Notes: a model not told the origin generated them from the letters alone. A DNA stretch of 64,000 nt from Oscillospiraceae bacterium (GCA_017434755.1 JAFRER010000016.1:1-64000); one strand, 5' to 3'. Shown: positions 48,744 to 58,527, counted from the first letter of the stretch. Numbers and translations are program-made.

Positions 48744-49871
48744 TCACTTCTTTTCCTCATTCGGATGTTCGGCGGAATGATCCGCTTTTTCCTTTCGGCG
48801 GAAAAAGGGAAGAAAACTGCTGGCGAAGGCCTGCTTCGCCAGGTCGGAGAGGATGTGTCTTGTTGTTTCGCTGAGGTTTTTCAGCTGCGGGGCCAGCTTT
48901 TCAATGTCTTCTAGCCCGTCGTCCGTGAGTTCATCCAGCGTCCGGGCGCCGCCCGTTCCGAGGACGGTAAACAGTTCGTCGACAAAGTGCACGCGTTCCT
49001 CCATAGAGATGTTGCCGATCCATTTATCCACGACCTCGTTGATCCACTTGCTCGCGGAGGCGTTGTCCTCCGCGGCGGCAAGCCTGCCGTGATCGATCTC
49101 CCAAGAGATAAGACCGTGCTGCATCATGCCGCTCTCGGAGGAGTGCACGATCCGGGTGTCGGTGACTTTCGGCTCGAACAGTTTCCCAATCACGGAAAAC
49201 TCCGGGATGATACGGGTCGTTTTGCTGTCGATCCGCTGCATGCGGCTGATATTCATGACTTCATCACAAAGTCCGGGTCCGTCAAGACAGTAGATCCGCT
49301 CCACGCAGGCGAGTTTCTCGTCGGAAAGCATACAGGCAGCGTAAAGCACCTCATTGCCTCCTTTGGAGTGCCCGCCCATGAACCATTTCCGACCCGGACT
49401 GATATGCCTGTCGGCATATTCGGCAGCCATTTCCTGTGCCTTCGAGAGTGTGAAGCTTATCATACAGTCTTCCCTCCATCCGGCAAGACTGTTGTCGGTG
49501 CCGCGGTAGGCAATGAAAGACAGATCCTTGTCATTGTGAAAAGTTACCGCGGAAAACTGCAGCGGAGGATCGTCGCAGAGGATATCCACATAATTTGTCA
49601 TGATCAGATCACCGAAGCGTCTGGAAGCCGCCGCGGCTTTAAGAAGCTCGACGTATCCGTCATCCTTGCCGGTGATCTCCACCTGCACGTTTCCCTCATC
49701 TATCATGCGGCGGCAGTCACACACTCTGGCCTCCTGAACTCCTCCGCCGAATACCGGGGACAGGTCAAAGTAGGATAGCAGACAAAGCACCAGCGCGTCC
49801 GCATCACGGAAACCGGTGGCTGAAACGGGAAAATCTCCCATCCACAGGATATAATCTTTTAAGCTGTCCAT
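48744..49871 (-). CDS. Mbeg1-like alpha/beta-hydrolase (DUF2974)
   Basis: A 375-residue cytosolic protein of the Mbeg1-like/DUF2974 family, a lipase-fold group. LSFIAYRGTDNSLAGWREDC and the nucleophile elbow FMGGHSKGGNEVLYA (Ser near 166) are the key motifs; YCLDGPGLCDEV likely provides the acid. No signal peptide. The C-terminal 80 residues are helical and charged. Substrate unknown. It has its own promoter (49948-49976) and leads a three-gene unit. Confidence 0.85.
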   Translation of the reverse strand: MDSLKDYILWMGDFPVSATGFRDADALVLCLLSYFDLSPVFGGGVQEARVCDCRRMIDEGNVQVEITGKDDGYVELLKAAAASRRFGDLIMTNYVDILCDDPPLQFSAVTFHNDKDLSFIAYRGTDNSLAGWREDCMISFTLSKAQEMAAEYADRHISPGRKWFMGGHSKGGNEVLYAACMLSDEKLACVERIYCLDGPGLCDEVMNISRMQRIDSKTTRIIPEFSVIGKLFEPKVTDTRIVHSSESGMMQHGLISWEIDHGRLAAAEDNASASKWINEVVDKWIGNISMEERVHFVDELFTVLGTGGARTLDELTDDGLEDIEKLAPQLKNLSETTRHILSDLAKQAFASSFLPFFRRKEKADHSAEHPNEEKK

Positions 49872-49947
49872 GTCATTCCTCCGTGTAAATAAAAAGAATA
49901 GAGTTCGATGTCAGTATGCCGTCACATGCTTTTGTATTATGTATAAA

Positions 49948-49976
49948 ACTATAGACTTATCTGATATCGGAGTCAA
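49948..49976 (-). promoter_or_regulatory. Promoter of the Mbeg1-like operon
   Basis: Minus-strand TTGACT (49971-49976), 17 bases, TATAGT (49948-49953). The 49872-50262 gap holds this and the divergent livJ promoter. Confidence 0.65.
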
Positions 49977-50157
49977 GAAGCGAATGTATCTGCCGTACGG
50001 AATAGCATTCCGTCGTTTATGGAAAAAGGATAAGCATCACCGTGGAACGGGGCATTTTATGGATATTTGCACCGGCCTTTCCGGGAAAACGTCCCGTAAT
50101 TGTTCAATTGACACAAAAGGAGCAGCTTTGATCCGTTTATTTTAGTAAGAAAAAAGC

Positions 50158-50186
50158 TTGCATTTTTATGTGGTTTAGTTTATATT
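50158..50186 (+). promoter_or_regulatory. livJ promoter
   Basis: TTGCAT, 17 bases, TATATT, about 75 bases ahead of the livJ start. Confidence 0.6.
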
Positions 50187-50262
50187 CGATGCATATTTGC
50201 CAAATACAGGTGTCCTCAGAACAGAGACATGTGTATAAGGACTATCATAGGAGGATTTATAA

Positions 50263-51432
50263 ATGAAAAAGGTACTCGCACTGGTACTGGCTCTGGCTCT
50301 CGTTTTTGCACTGACTGCCTGCGGCGGTTCCAAGGGCTCTGACAACACCATCACCATCGGTGTTTTCGAGCCAGCTTCCGGCGATAACGGCGCCGGCGGC
50401 AAGCAGGAGACTCTCGGCGTCCAGTACGCCAACTCCGTCCAGCCCACCGTGGAAATCGGCGGCAAGACGTACAATGTCGTATTAAAGATCGTTGACAATG
50501 AGTCTTCCAACGACAAGGCCCCATCCGCTGCGGCTGAACTCGTGAACGCAGGCTGCTCCGTCGTTCTCGGCTCCTACGGCTCCGGCGTCTCCATCGCCGG
50601 TGGCCCCACCTTCGAGGCGGCAGGCATTCCCGCAGTCGGCATCACCTGCACCAATCCCGCCGTTACAGAGGGCAACGGCTATTACTTCCGCATCTGCTTC
50701 CTGGATCCCTTCCAGGGCACCGTTCTGGCAAACTATGCCTACAACGAGCTGGGTGTGACCAAGGCATACTGCCTCAACAAGCTGGGCGATGACTACTCCG
50801 GCGGTCTTGTCAACTACTTCATTGAAGCCTTCGAGGGACTCGGCGGCGAGTGTGTCCACGAAGAGTTCCCGGACGGCAACTCCGACTTTACCTCTTATGT
50901 TGCCAACGCCAAGGCGGCTGACTGCGGCGTCTTCTTCAGCCCTGTTTCCACTGAGGCTGCGCAGCTGATCATCGACCAGACCGTCGCACAGGGCGCGACC
51001 TTCCCGCTTCTTGCCGGCGACACCTGGGATTCCAACGTCATCCTGCAGGCTGCCAAGGGCAAGGATGTCAACATCACCGTCACCACCTTCTATCCCGAAG
51101 GCGCTGATGCGAGCTTCGACAGCAGCATCAAGGCCTGGATCAACGGCGACAGCACCAACCTCGCCAACAACGGCGGCGACGATACGGTAGCGGCTGTTAC
51201 CGCTATGGGCTATGACGCCTACTTCTTCGCTCTTGCTGCACTGCAGAAGGCCGGCTCCGCCGATCCCGCCAAGGTCATGGAGGCGATCTGGAGCACCACG
51301 ATAGACGGCGTTACCGGACCCATCGCACTGGATCAGACCAACGGCGACGCAATCCGCGACACCGCATTCGTCAAGCAGGCTGATACCGCCACCGGAACCT
51401 GGATCGCACTCGATCCTGTTACGATCAAGTAA
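50263..51432 (+). CDS. livJ: Branched-chain amino-acid ABC binding protein
   Basis: A 389-residue periplasmic-type binding lipoprotein (Peripla_BP_6). Signal peptide with LTAC (Cys19), then ITIGVFEPASGDNGAGGKQE, the ligand segment GSYGSGVSIAGGPTFEAAGI and AADCGVFFSPVSTEAAQLII. TAGGAGG precedes the start. Strong codon bias (almost only C/G-ending codons) suggests high expression. It heads a complete Liv operon; exact ligand (Leu/Ile/Val, or another amide) is not provable from sequence. Confidence 0.93.
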   Translation: MKKVLALVLALALVFALTACGGSKGSDNTITIGVFEPASGDNGAGGKQETLGVQYANSVQPTVEIGGKTYNVVLKIVDNESSNDKAPSAAAELVNAGCSVVLGSYGSGVSIAGGPTFEAAGIPAVGITCTNPAVTEGNGYYFRICFLDPFQGTVLANYAYNELGVTKAYCLNKLGDDYSGGLVNYFIEAFEGLGGECVHEEFPDGNSDFTSYVANAKAADCGVFFSPVSTEAAQLIIDQTVAQGATFPLLAGDTWDSNVILQAAKGKDVNITVTTFYPEGADASFDSSIKAWINGDSTNLANNGGDDTVAAVTAMGYDAYFFALAALQKAGSADPAKVMEAIWSTTIDGVTGPIALDQTNGDAIRDTAFVKQADTATGTWIALDPVTIK

Positions 51433-51447
51433 TCTGTTCATGACCTG

Positions 51448-51504
51448 AAAAGCGGCGGGGCTCTCTCCGCCGCTTTTTGCGGGAGAAGACTGTTCTTCTC
51501 CCGC
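51448..51504 (+). terminator. Tandem hairpins between livJ and livH
   Basis: AAAAGCGGCGG / CCGCCGCTTTT (51448-51458 with 51467-51477) and then GCGGGAGAAG / CTTCTCCCGC (51479-51488 with 51495-51504). The first is a full intrinsic terminator, so livJ is probably transcribed in excess of the rest. Confidence 0.8.
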
Positions 51505-51595
51505 GCGTGTGTTTCCGGGGGCAGAGCGATGCCCGTTCATCCGTGAGCGGGTGTCGCTCCGCCTCCGGCCAAAACCTCAACAAGGAGGCAATCCG

Positions 51596-52480
51596 ATGTC
51601 CTTTCTGCAGAACAGTCTGCCGTACATCCTCGCCGGCATCTCCGTCGGCGGGCAGTACGCACTGATCGCCATCGGCTATACGATGGTATACGGCATCCTG
51701 CGCCTGATCAACTTTGCCCACGGTGATGTCTTCATGGCCGCGGGCATGTTCATGGTCTTTCTTTCGGCGAGCATGCCTCTCGGCGCGGCCATTCCGCTCG
51801 TGCTGCTGCTTACCGTCCTTCTCGGGTTCCTGATCGAGCGGGCAGCCTATAAGCCGCTGCGATCGGCGCCGAGAATGTCAGTCATGATCTCTGCCATCGG
51901 CGTGAGTTATCTGATCCAGAACTGCGCCCTGTATTTCACGGGGGGACTTGCCAAGGTCTATCCGCAGCTCCCGTGGCTGAGCGACACAGTCACCGTATTC
52001 GGGGCGGTGACCAAGAGGGTGACCCTGATCACCCCGGTCCTGACAATCCTGCTGGTGATCGGGCTTTCCCTTTTCATCAAGCACACCAAGGTCGGCATCG
52101 CCATGCGCGCGGTGTCCAAGGATTTTGAGACCGCCCGTCTGATGGGGATCAAGGTCAATTCGGTGATCTCGGCCACCTTTATCATCGGCTCGCTGCTGGC
52201 AGCGGTGGGAAGCCTGCTCTATTTCACCAACTATGCCTCGGTCACCCCGACCTCCGGCGGTATGCCGGGCCTCAAGTGCTTCGTGGCGGCGGTCTTCGGC
52301 GGGATCGGCTCCATTCCCGGAGCCGTCATCGGAGCCTTTATAATCGGGATATGTGAGAACATCATAAAGGGCCTCGGCTGGACCACTTTCTCAGATGCGT
52401 TCACATTCGCTCTGCTTATAATCATCCTGCTCGTCAAGCCCACCGGACTCTTCGGCGAGAAGGCCACGGACAAGGTGTGA
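51596..52480 (+). CDS. livH: Branched-chain amino-acid ABC permease LivH
   Basis: A 294-residue permease with about eight helices. Opening LPYILAGISVGGQYALIAIG and MVYGILRLINFAHGDVFMAA are standard LivH. The coupling motif is AVSKDFETARLMGIKVNSVI near residue 180. ATG at 51596 follows AAGGAGG; the longer frame upstream crosses the intergenic hairpins. Confidence 0.93.
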   Translation: MSFLQNSLPYILAGISVGGQYALIAIGYTMVYGILRLINFAHGDVFMAAGMFMVFLSASMPLGAAIPLVLLLTVLLGFLIERAAYKPLRSAPRMSVMISAIGVSYLIQNCALYFTGGLAKVYPQLPWLSDTVTVFGAVTKRVTLITPVLTILLVIGLSLFIKHTKVGIAMRAVSKDFETARLMGIKVNSVISATFIIGSLLAAVGSLLYFTNYASVTPTSGGMPGLKCFVAAVFGGIGSIPGAVIGAFIIGICENIIKGLGWTTFSDAFTFALLIIILLVKPTGLFGEKATDKV

Positions 52481-52490
52481 GGTGAGCGGA

Positions 52491-53609
52491 ATGGATCTGA
52501 GAAAGAATAAAAAGAGGGACGCCCTTCTTACCTTCATCGCGATCGCCGCGATGCTCACCGTTCTCCTTGTCATGGAGCTCACCATGAAGAGCACGTCCAT
52601 CCTGTTCACCGTGCTGAAAAAGGGCATGATCTATGCCCTCGTCGCCGTGTCGATGAACCTGCTCAACGGGTTTACGGGCCTGTTTTCTCTCGGGCAGGCG
52701 GGCTTCATGCTCATCGGCGCCTATACCTATGCCATTCTCTCCATGCCCACCTCCGTGAAACTTGGGGATACGGTATACAAATATTACGACTGCGCCATTA
52801 ACCTGGAGCTGGGGATCTTCCCGTCCCTGCTTCTGGCGGGACTGTTTGCGGCGGTGTTTGCCGCGCTGATTGGTTTTCCGGTGCTGCGCCTGAAGAGCGA
52901 CTATCTTGCCATCGCCACGCTGGGCTTCGCGGAGATCCTCCGGGCTGTCTTCCAGTGGGACAAAATGGGGCCGGTGACCAACGGCGCGAACGTTCTGCGC
53001 CAGTACAAGGACCTCACGAAGCTGAGGATCCCGTTCACGGACATCAAATTCCCGCCAACGCTGTTCTGTTTTCTGGTGGCGGGACTCTGCATCGCGATCA
53101 TCGTGCTGCTGATCAACTCCTCCTACGGCCGGGCCTTCAAGGCCATCCGGGACGATGAAATCGCCGCGGAAGCCATGGGCATCAATCTCTTCAAGCACAA
53201 GGAGATGAGCTTCGTAATCAGCTCCTTCTTCGCAGGGGTCTCGGGTGCGCTGCTGGCCATGTATCAGTACACGGTGCAGGCGGCGCAGTTCAAGACGGCC
53301 ATGACCTATGAGATCCTGCTGATCGTGGTCATCGGAGGCATCGGGTCCGTCACGGGCTCCTGCATCGCCTCCTTCCTGTTCATTGCCTGCAACGAGTGGT
53401 GGCTGCGCTTCCTGGATGAGTCGTCCAACAACATTCTGGGACTCAACATCCTGCGCTCCGGTTTCCGCAAGGTGGTCTTTTCCGTGATCATCATGATCAT
53501 CGTGCTCTTCTTCTCCAAGGGGATCATGGGCGAGCGCGAGTTCTCCTGGAACTGGCTGCACAAAAGGAAAAAGACCGCCGCAACCGAGGAGGTGAGCGGC
53601 GATGGCTGA
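52491..53609 (+). CDS. livM: Branched-chain amino-acid ABC permease LivM
   Basis: A 372-residue permease. NLLNGFTGLFSLGQAGFMLI is the LivM signature; coupling motif AIRDDEIAAEAMGINLFKHK near residue 225; C-terminal helix KVVFSVIIMIIVLFFSKGI. The ATG at 52491 is chosen over the in-frame GTG at 52482, which lies inside the ribosome site. Overlaps livG by eight bases. Confidence 0.92.
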   Translation: MDLRKNKKRDALLTFIAIAAMLTVLLVMELTMKSTSILFTVLKKGMIYALVAVSMNLLNGFTGLFSLGQAGFMLIGAYTYAILSMPTSVKLGDTVYKYYDCAINLELGIFPSLLLAGLFAAVFAALIGFPVLRLKSDYLAIATLGFAEILRAVFQWDKMGPVTNGANVLRQYKDLTKLRIPFTDIKFPPTLFCFLVAGLCIAIIVLLINSSYGRAFKAIRDDEIAAEAMGINLFKHKEMSFVISSFFAGVSGALLAMYQYTVQAAQFKTAMTYEILLIVVIGGIGSVTGSCIASFLFIACNEWWLRFLDESSNNILGLNILRSGFRKVVFSVIIMIIVLFFSKGIMGEREFSWNWLHKRKKTAATEEVSGDG

Positions 53610-54450
53610 AAACGTGCTGCGTCTGGAGGACGTGACGATGCAGTTCGGCGGCGTCGTTGCGGTAAACAACCTCTCTCTCGAAGTGAACCGTGGCGAGATC
53701 GTGGCGCTGATCGGGCCGAACGGCGCGGGCAAGACTACGGCGTTCAACTGCATCACCGGCGTTTATGAGCCCACAAACGGCCTTGTCCGGTATGAGGATC
53801 AGATCATTGTGGCAAACCACCCGAGAGGCAAGATGAAAAACGCCTATCAGGGTTCGAATTCAGAGAAGTATCTCAAAATCAAGCCCGTGGATCCCACGCC
53901 GGACCACATCACGAAGCTGGGGATCGCCCGCACGTTCCAGAACATCCGTCTGTGGAAGAGCATGACGGTGTTCGAGAACGTTCTCACGGCCAAGCACATG
54001 CGGGCAAAGCAGAATGTGTTCACCGCGACCTTCCGCCTCAACGCGGCGGAGGAGCGCCGCATGCGGGAGGAGACCCTTGCCCTGCTGGAGGAGCAGAACC
54101 TTCTCCGCTTCAAGGATGACCTCGCCGTCTCGCTCCCGTACGGTCTCCAGCGCCGTCTGGAGATCGCCAGGGCCCTTGCCACGGAACCCAAACTCCTGCT
54201 CCTGGATGAGCCGGCGGCCGGCATGAACCCGCAGGAGACCGAGGAGCTCGGACAGTTCATCGTGCAGATCAAGGAAAAATATAACCTGACGATCTTCATG
54301 ATCGAGCACCACATGGATCTGGTCATGCGGTTTTCCGACAGGATCTATGTCATCGATTTCGGAAAACTGATAGCTACCGGAACTCCGGCTGAAGTTCAGG
54401 CAAATCCGAAGGTCATCGAAGCATATCTGGGGGTGGCGGAAGATGAGTGA
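53602..54450 (+). CDS. livG: Branched-chain amino-acid ABC ATPase LivG
   Basis: A 282-residue ATPase. Walker A GPNGAGKTT, then a long family-specific insert, FQNIRLWKSMTVFENVLTAK, signature LPYGLQRRLEIARAL, Walker B LLLLDEPAAGMNP and switch MIEHHMDLVM. Complete. Overlaps livF by eight bases. Confidence 0.95.
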   Translation: MAENVLRLEDVTMQFGGVVAVNNLSLEVNRGEIVALIGPNGAGKTTAFNCITGVYEPTNGLVRYEDQIIVANHPRGKMKNAYQGSNSEKYLKIKPVDPTPDHITKLGIARTFQNIRLWKSMTVFENVLTAKHMRAKQNVFTATFRLNAAEERRMREETLALLEEQNLLRFKDDLAVSLPYGLQRRLEIARALATEPKLLLLDEPAAGMNPQETEELGQFIVQIKEKYNLTIFMIEHHMDLVMRFSDRIYVIDFGKLIATGTPAEVQANPKVIEAYLGVAEDE

Positions 54451-55153
54451 ACCGATACTCTCCATAAAGGACCTGAAGGTCAATTACGGCGGCATCGAAG
54501 CCGTTAAGGGCATCTCCTTCGACGTGGAGGAGGGCAGCATCGTCACGCTGATCGGCGCTAACGGCGCGGGAAAAAGCTCCACGCTGCGCACCATAGCCGG
54601 TCTTGTAAAACCTGCCGCGGGCAGCATTGTCTTCCGCGGGGACGACATCACCGGCTACGACACTAACGTGATCGTGCGCAAGGGCATCACGCTGGTCCCC
54701 GAAGGCCGCCGCATTTTCCCGGACCTCACGGTACAGGAGAACCTGCGCGTCGGCGCGTATCTGCGCAGCGACGATATTTCCGGGGATTTCCAGTGGGTAT
54801 ACGATCTGTTCCCGCGTCTGAAGGAACGGACCTGGCAGGCAGGAGGCACGCTCTCCGGCGGTGAGCAGCAGATGCTTGCGGTCGCCCGCGCGCTGATGAG
54901 CAAGCCGAAACTCATCATGATGGATGAGCCTTCCCTCGGTCTGGCCCCGCTGGTCGTGCGCGGCATCTTCGACATCATCCGCGAGATCAACGCGCAGGGG
55001 GTCACGGTCCTGCTCATCGAGCAGAATGCCAACATGGCCCTGAAGGTCGCGGATTATGCCTATGTCCTTGAGACCGGGCGCATCGGTCTATCGGGAACGG
55101 GAAAGGAACTCCTCACCAACGACGATGTCAAAAAAGCTTATCTCGGAAGCTGA
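54443..55153 (+). CDS. livF: Branched-chain amino-acid ABC ATPase LivF
   Basis: A 236-residue ATPase. Walker A GANGAGKSS, VPEGRRIFPDLTVQENLRVG, signature LSGGEQQMLAVARAL, Walker B LIMMDEPSLGLAP and LLIEQNANMALKVADYAYVL, all typical. Last gene of the operon, closed by the terminator at 55167-55200. Confidence 0.95.
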   Translation: MSEPILSIKDLKVNYGGIEAVKGISFDVEEGSIVTLIGANGAGKSSTLRTIAGLVKPAAGSIVFRGDDITGYDTNVIVRKGITLVPEGRRIFPDLTVQENLRVGAYLRSDDISGDFQWVYDLFPRLKERTWQAGGTLSGGEQQMLAVARALMSKPKLIMMDEPSLGLAPLVVRGIFDIIREINAQGVTVLLIEQNANMALKVADYAYVLETGRIGLSGTGKELLTNDDVKKAYLGS

Positions 55154-55166
55154 ATACGGATCGGGA

Positions 55167-55200
55167 AAAACAGGGAGCCGCCTATGCGGCTCCCTGTTTT
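55167..55200 (+). terminator. liv operon terminator
   Basis: AAAACAGGGAGCCGC / GCGGCTCCCTGTTTT with loop CTAT, 14 bases after the livF stop. Confidence 0.88.
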
Positions 55201-55284
55201 CTCCAGCGGGAAAAGTGCGCGCTTTGCCCTAAATCGGCATCGGGAGAAGCGCTATTTTTAGTTATGTTTGCAGGTCCGGAATAC

Positions 55285-55314
55285 TTGACTAACCTGCACG
55301 TCGGCCGTTATACT
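55285..55314 (+). promoter_or_regulatory. Promoter of the Na/Pi transporter gene
   Basis: TTGACT, 18 bases, TATACT, 45 bases before the start. Confidence 0.6.
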
Positions 55315-55359
55315 GCAAAATGCGATATTGTATACTTCGGTTTTAAATGAGGAACCTGT

Positions 55360-57219
55360 ATGAATGTTTTTGATGTGATCTCCCTTCTCGGCGGACTTGC
55401 CATGTTCCTGTACGGCATGCGTCTAATGGGTGATTCACTGAAAGAAAACTCCTCCGGAGCTTTTCAGCGTGCCATGGAAAAGGTGACGAACAGTCACCTC
55501 AAGGCTTTCATCCTCGGCGTGCTCGTCACGGCGCTGATCCAGTCATCCACGGCCACCATCGTGATCACGGCCGGCCTTGTCGGCGCCGGCATCCTTACAC
55601 TTCACCAGTCGCTCGGCATCATCGTCGGCGCAAACGTCGGCACAACAGTCACCGGCCAGATCATCCGGCTGCTGGACATCGATTCCAACGCAGCCTCCTG
55701 GCTGCGGTTCTTCCAGCCCTCCACCCTTGCGCCGATTGCGCTGGTTCTGGGCATGGTGCTGATCATGGGCAAGCTGGTGAAGAACTCGAAGTCCGTCGGC
55801 AGCATCGCCATCGGATTCGGCATTTTGTTTTCCGGTCTTCTGAACATGACCGGGGCGGTCGATGCCCTTTCAAAGTCGGGTATGGTGGAGCGCCTGTTCG
55901 CCGGCCTGGGAGAAAACCCGTTCCTCGGGTACGTCACCGGCGCGGGAGTTGCCTTCATGCTGCAGAGCTCTTCGGCCACGGTCGGTATCCTGCAGGCCTT
56001 CTCCGCCTCCGGCATGCTGACCTTCAAATCCATTTATGCGGTCATCGTCGGCATCTACCTCGGAGACTGCGTGACGACCGCCATCGTCTGCTCTATCGGC
56101 GCCAAGGCGGAAGCCAAGCGTGTCGGCCTGGTGAACATCCTGTTCAACCTCAGTGAGACGGTGCTTGTCCTGATCGGCGTTACCGTCGCCCATCACCTCG
56201 GCCTGCTGGACGGGCTGTGGGATCGGACGGTGAATTCCGGCATGATCGCGAACACAAACACGATCTTCAATCTCACATGTTCTCTGTGCCTTTTCCCAAT
56301 GCTGAACGTCTATGAGAAGCAAAGCCGGCGCATCATCAAAGACGATGCGGAACCGGAAGAGAAATACAAGGCCATTCTTGACGGTCTGAACCCGAGCTTC
56401 TTCAATACGCCCGCCCTGGCTCTCCGCAGCTGCTACCAGGTCCTGCTGACCATGTTCCTCGCCGCCCGCTCGAATCTTGAAAAAGCGGGGACCCTCCTTG
56501 AGAAATACGATGAGGAGGTCCATAAGGAGATCCTGGACGAGGAGGAGAACATCGACAAGCTGACGGACCGCGTCAGCCGGTACACCGTGGAACTGCTTCC
56601 GCATCTGCGGCTCGAGCAGCACGTTGCAATATTGAACCAGTACTATAAGGTCACCACGGAATTCGAACGCCTCGGAGACCATGCCGTGAACATTGCCGAG
56701 ATCGGGGGAAACCTGTCCAATACCGGAACATCCTTTTCACAGACGGCCAAAGATGAACTCAAGGTCGTGGAGGAAGCTATCAATCAGATCCTCGATGAGA
56801 CGGAGCAGGCTTTCCGCAAGCGGGATGTGAAGGCTGCGCGGGAGATAGAGCCGCTCGTTCAGATCGTCAGCGAGCTCATCGTCGCGCTCAAGCGCAACCA
56901 TCTTCGCCGCATGAGCCTTGGTCAGTGCTCCATGTACGCGGATATAAGCTTTACCAACCTGCTTGTGGAGATCCGCCGTGTCGCCGCGGTCTGCTCGAAT
57001 GTGGGCGTGGCTACGGTGGTGCGTGTGAATCCGGAGCTTGCCGACCATGAGCATCTCTATTTCGAGAGCCTGCATGACAGCAGGGATGAAGAATTCAACA
57101 CAGCCTATGAGGCGGCGCATTCACGGTATTTTTCCCGTCTTGCCGTCGCGCAGCATATGATACCGGAGAAAATGCCGGGCGTGATCCCTGCGGAACCGGA
57201 ACCGGAAGAAGATTTATAA
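55360..57219 (+). CDS. Na/Pi cotransporter (NptA-like) with PhoU-type domain
   Basis: A 619-residue sodium-phosphate symporter. The inverted-repeat transport domain carries the two QSS motifs (TALIQSSTATIVITAGLVGA near 50 and FMLQSSSATVGILQAFSASG near 205). From about residue 350 a soluble helical PhoU-like domain follows (NQYYKVTTEFERLGDHAVNI), expected to regulate the pore with phosphate state. Length and domain order are standard for this bacterial subfamily. No phosphate-regulon genes are adjacent. Confidence 0.93.
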   Translation: MNVFDVISLLGGLAMFLYGMRLMGDSLKENSSGAFQRAMEKVTNSHLKAFILGVLVTALIQSSTATIVITAGLVGAGILTLHQSLGIIVGANVGTTVTGQIIRLLDIDSNAASWLRFFQPSTLAPIALVLGMVLIMGKLVKNSKSVGSIAIGFGILFSGLLNMTGAVDALSKSGMVERLFAGLGENPFLGYVTGAGVAFMLQSSSATVGILQAFSASGMLTFKSIYAVIVGIYLGDCVTTAIVCSIGAKAEAKRVGLVNILFNLSETVLVLIGVTVAHHLGLLDGLWDRTVNSGMIANTNTIFNLTCSLCLFPMLNVYEKQSRRIIKDDAEPEEKYKAILDGLNPSFFNTPALALRSCYQVLLTMFLAARSNLEKAGTLLEKYDEEVHKEILDEEENIDKLTDRVSRYTVELLPHLRLEQHVAILNQYYKVTTEFERLGDHAVNIAEIGGNLSNTGTSFSQTAKDELKVVEEAINQILDETEQAFRKRDVKAAREIEPLVQIVSELIVALKRNHLRRMSLGQCSMYADISFTNLLVEIRRVAAVCSNVGVATVVRVNPELADHEHLYFESLHDSRDEEFNTAYEAAHSRYFSRLAVAQHMIPEKMPGVIPAEPEPEEDL

Positions 57220-57230
57220 AAAAGAAAGTC

Positions 57231-57272
57231 AAAAAAACCACAGTCCCCGTGATGCGGGAACTGTGGTTTTTT
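57231..57272. terminator. Terminator after the Na/Pi transporter
   Basis: AAAAAACCACAGTNCCCG-type stem pairing with GCGGGNACTGTGGTTTTTT around TGAT; one C/A mismatch. Confidence 0.82.
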
Positions 57273-57337
57273 GATCTGCTGCCTGTCGGCATCCGGGCCG
57301 GAAATGACGGTCAGAGCCCGGACGGCTTTTTTGCTTT

Positions 57338-58048
57338 TCAGCGCATTCCGGCCAGCATGCCCATAACGATCCTGCAGGAATTGTCCGCGGCTGTACCGGC
57401 CATCTTTTCGAAGGATTCGGTTGCGTTCCCGTCCGCTTTGTCGGACATGCAGCGGATCACGACAAAAGGAACACCGTATTGTTCGCAGACCGCCGCCACT
57501 GCAGCGCCTTCCATCTCGCAGGCAATGGCATCGAACTGTTCCTGAAGATACTTCACATAGGCCTCGGATGCCACGAACTGGTCCCCGGTGGCGATCCGCC
57601 CTGTGAAAACATGACCGGGGCCGACGGTTTCGGCGGCGGCCTCACAGGCCAGTCTGACCAGAGCCCCGTCGCAGACCGAATACCCGTCTGTCCCGCTGAA
57701 TTCGGGAGACCAGCGAAAGCCGTTCTGCTCCTGAAATCCGTAATCATGCTGGACCAGATCCGTGGCGATGACCACATCCAGCACACGGGTCCTGTCACCG
57801 ACGCCTCCGGCGATGCCAGTGAAGATCACCGAGGAGACGGGGTACCGGCAGAGCATAGCCGCGGCTCCCGCCGCAGAAAGAGCTTTGCCTATGCCGGCCT
57901 GCGCGATCACGACGTCCGCCCCGCAGAGCCTGCCCACGTGGAAGTCCGTGCCGCCTATCCTGTCCGTACGGCTGATCGAGGCTTTCCCGAGCATAGACGC
58001 CACCTCGACCGGCATCGCGGAAATGATCCCTATGGTTCCCGTTTCCAT
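57338..58048 (-). CDS. mtnN: 5'-methylthioadenosine/S-adenosylhomocysteine nucleosidase
   Basis: A 236-residue nucleoside phosphorylase-fold hydrolase that cleaves adenine from MTA and SAH. IGIISAMPVEVASMLG at the start, SSVIFTGIAGGVGDRTRVLD, CEMEGAAVAAVCEQYGVPFV (ribose and Glu base) and VIRCMSDKADGNA with the catalytic Asp are all present. Its start overlaps the flavodoxin stop by one base (TGATG). Confidence 0.94.
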   Translation of the reverse strand: METGTIGIISAMPVEVASMLGKASISRTDRIGGTDFHVGRLCGADVVIAQAGIGKALSAAGAAAMLCRYPVSSVIFTGIAGGVGDRTRVLDVVIATDLVQHDYGFQEQNGFRWSPEFSGTDGYSVCDGALVRLACEAAAETVGPGHVFTGRIATGDQFVASEAYVKYLQEQFDAIACEMEGAAVAAVCEQYGVPFVVIRCMSDKADGNATESFEKMAGTAADNSCRIVMGMLAGMR

Positions 58049-58527
58049 CAGCAGACCCCCAGTCCGGCGATCCAGGACTTCAGTTCATCTTCCGATGCGC
58101 GTGACCGGAAGCGCTTTCCCTTCAGGACACGGGCACCTTTCGCAAGCGATTCGATGCGGATCTGGCCCTCTCCGAGATCGCTCCCGCCGGAGGTGAAGAA
58201 GGGGATCACGGTCTTGCCGGTAAGATCGGTGCTGTCCAGAAAACTGTCGATGATGCTCGGCTCCCGGTACCACCAGATGGGAAAACCGAGGAATATTACG
58301 TCGGCGCCGGAAACCGGCGCGTTGGTGTCCGCCAGCGCGGGGCGGCAGTTTTTATCTTGCATCTCAAGGGTCGTGCGACTTCTTTTGTCCATCCAGTTCA
58401 GGTCTCTGCGTTCATATGGCATCGCCGGACGGATCTCATAAATCTCCGCGCCCGCAGCGGCGGCAAGGGTCTTCGCAAGCTTCGCGGTGCTTCCGCTTGC
58501 ACTGAAATAGGCGACCAGGGCGTTCAT
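58048..58527 (-). CDS. Flavodoxin-family protein
   Basis: A 159-residue long-chain-type flavodoxin: YFSASGSTAKLAKTLAAAAG binds the FMN phosphate, GADVIFLGFPIWWYREPSII gives the Trp/Tyr flavin stack and TVIPFFTSGGSDLGEGQIRI the last strand-loop, as in flavodoxin_4 proteins. GGAGAAAACG precedes the start. Coupled to mtnN downstream; the metabolic link is not obvious. Confidence 0.88.
   Translation of the reverse strand: MNALVAYFSASGSTAKLAKTLAAAAGAEIYEIRPAMPYERRDLNWMDKRSRTTLEMQDKNCRPALADTNAPVSGADVIFLGFPIWWYREPSIIDSFLDSTDLTGKTVIPFFTSGGSDLGEGQIRIESLAKGARVLKGKRFRSRASEDELKSWIAGLGVC

Noticed and set aside
49870-50145. 91-codon plus-strand ORF between two promoters
   Set aside because: Lies in the divergent promoter region, covers the minus-strand promoter and has no family features.
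52434-53756. 440-codon minus-strand frame
   Set aside because: Shadow of livM and livG; charged low-complexity sequence only.
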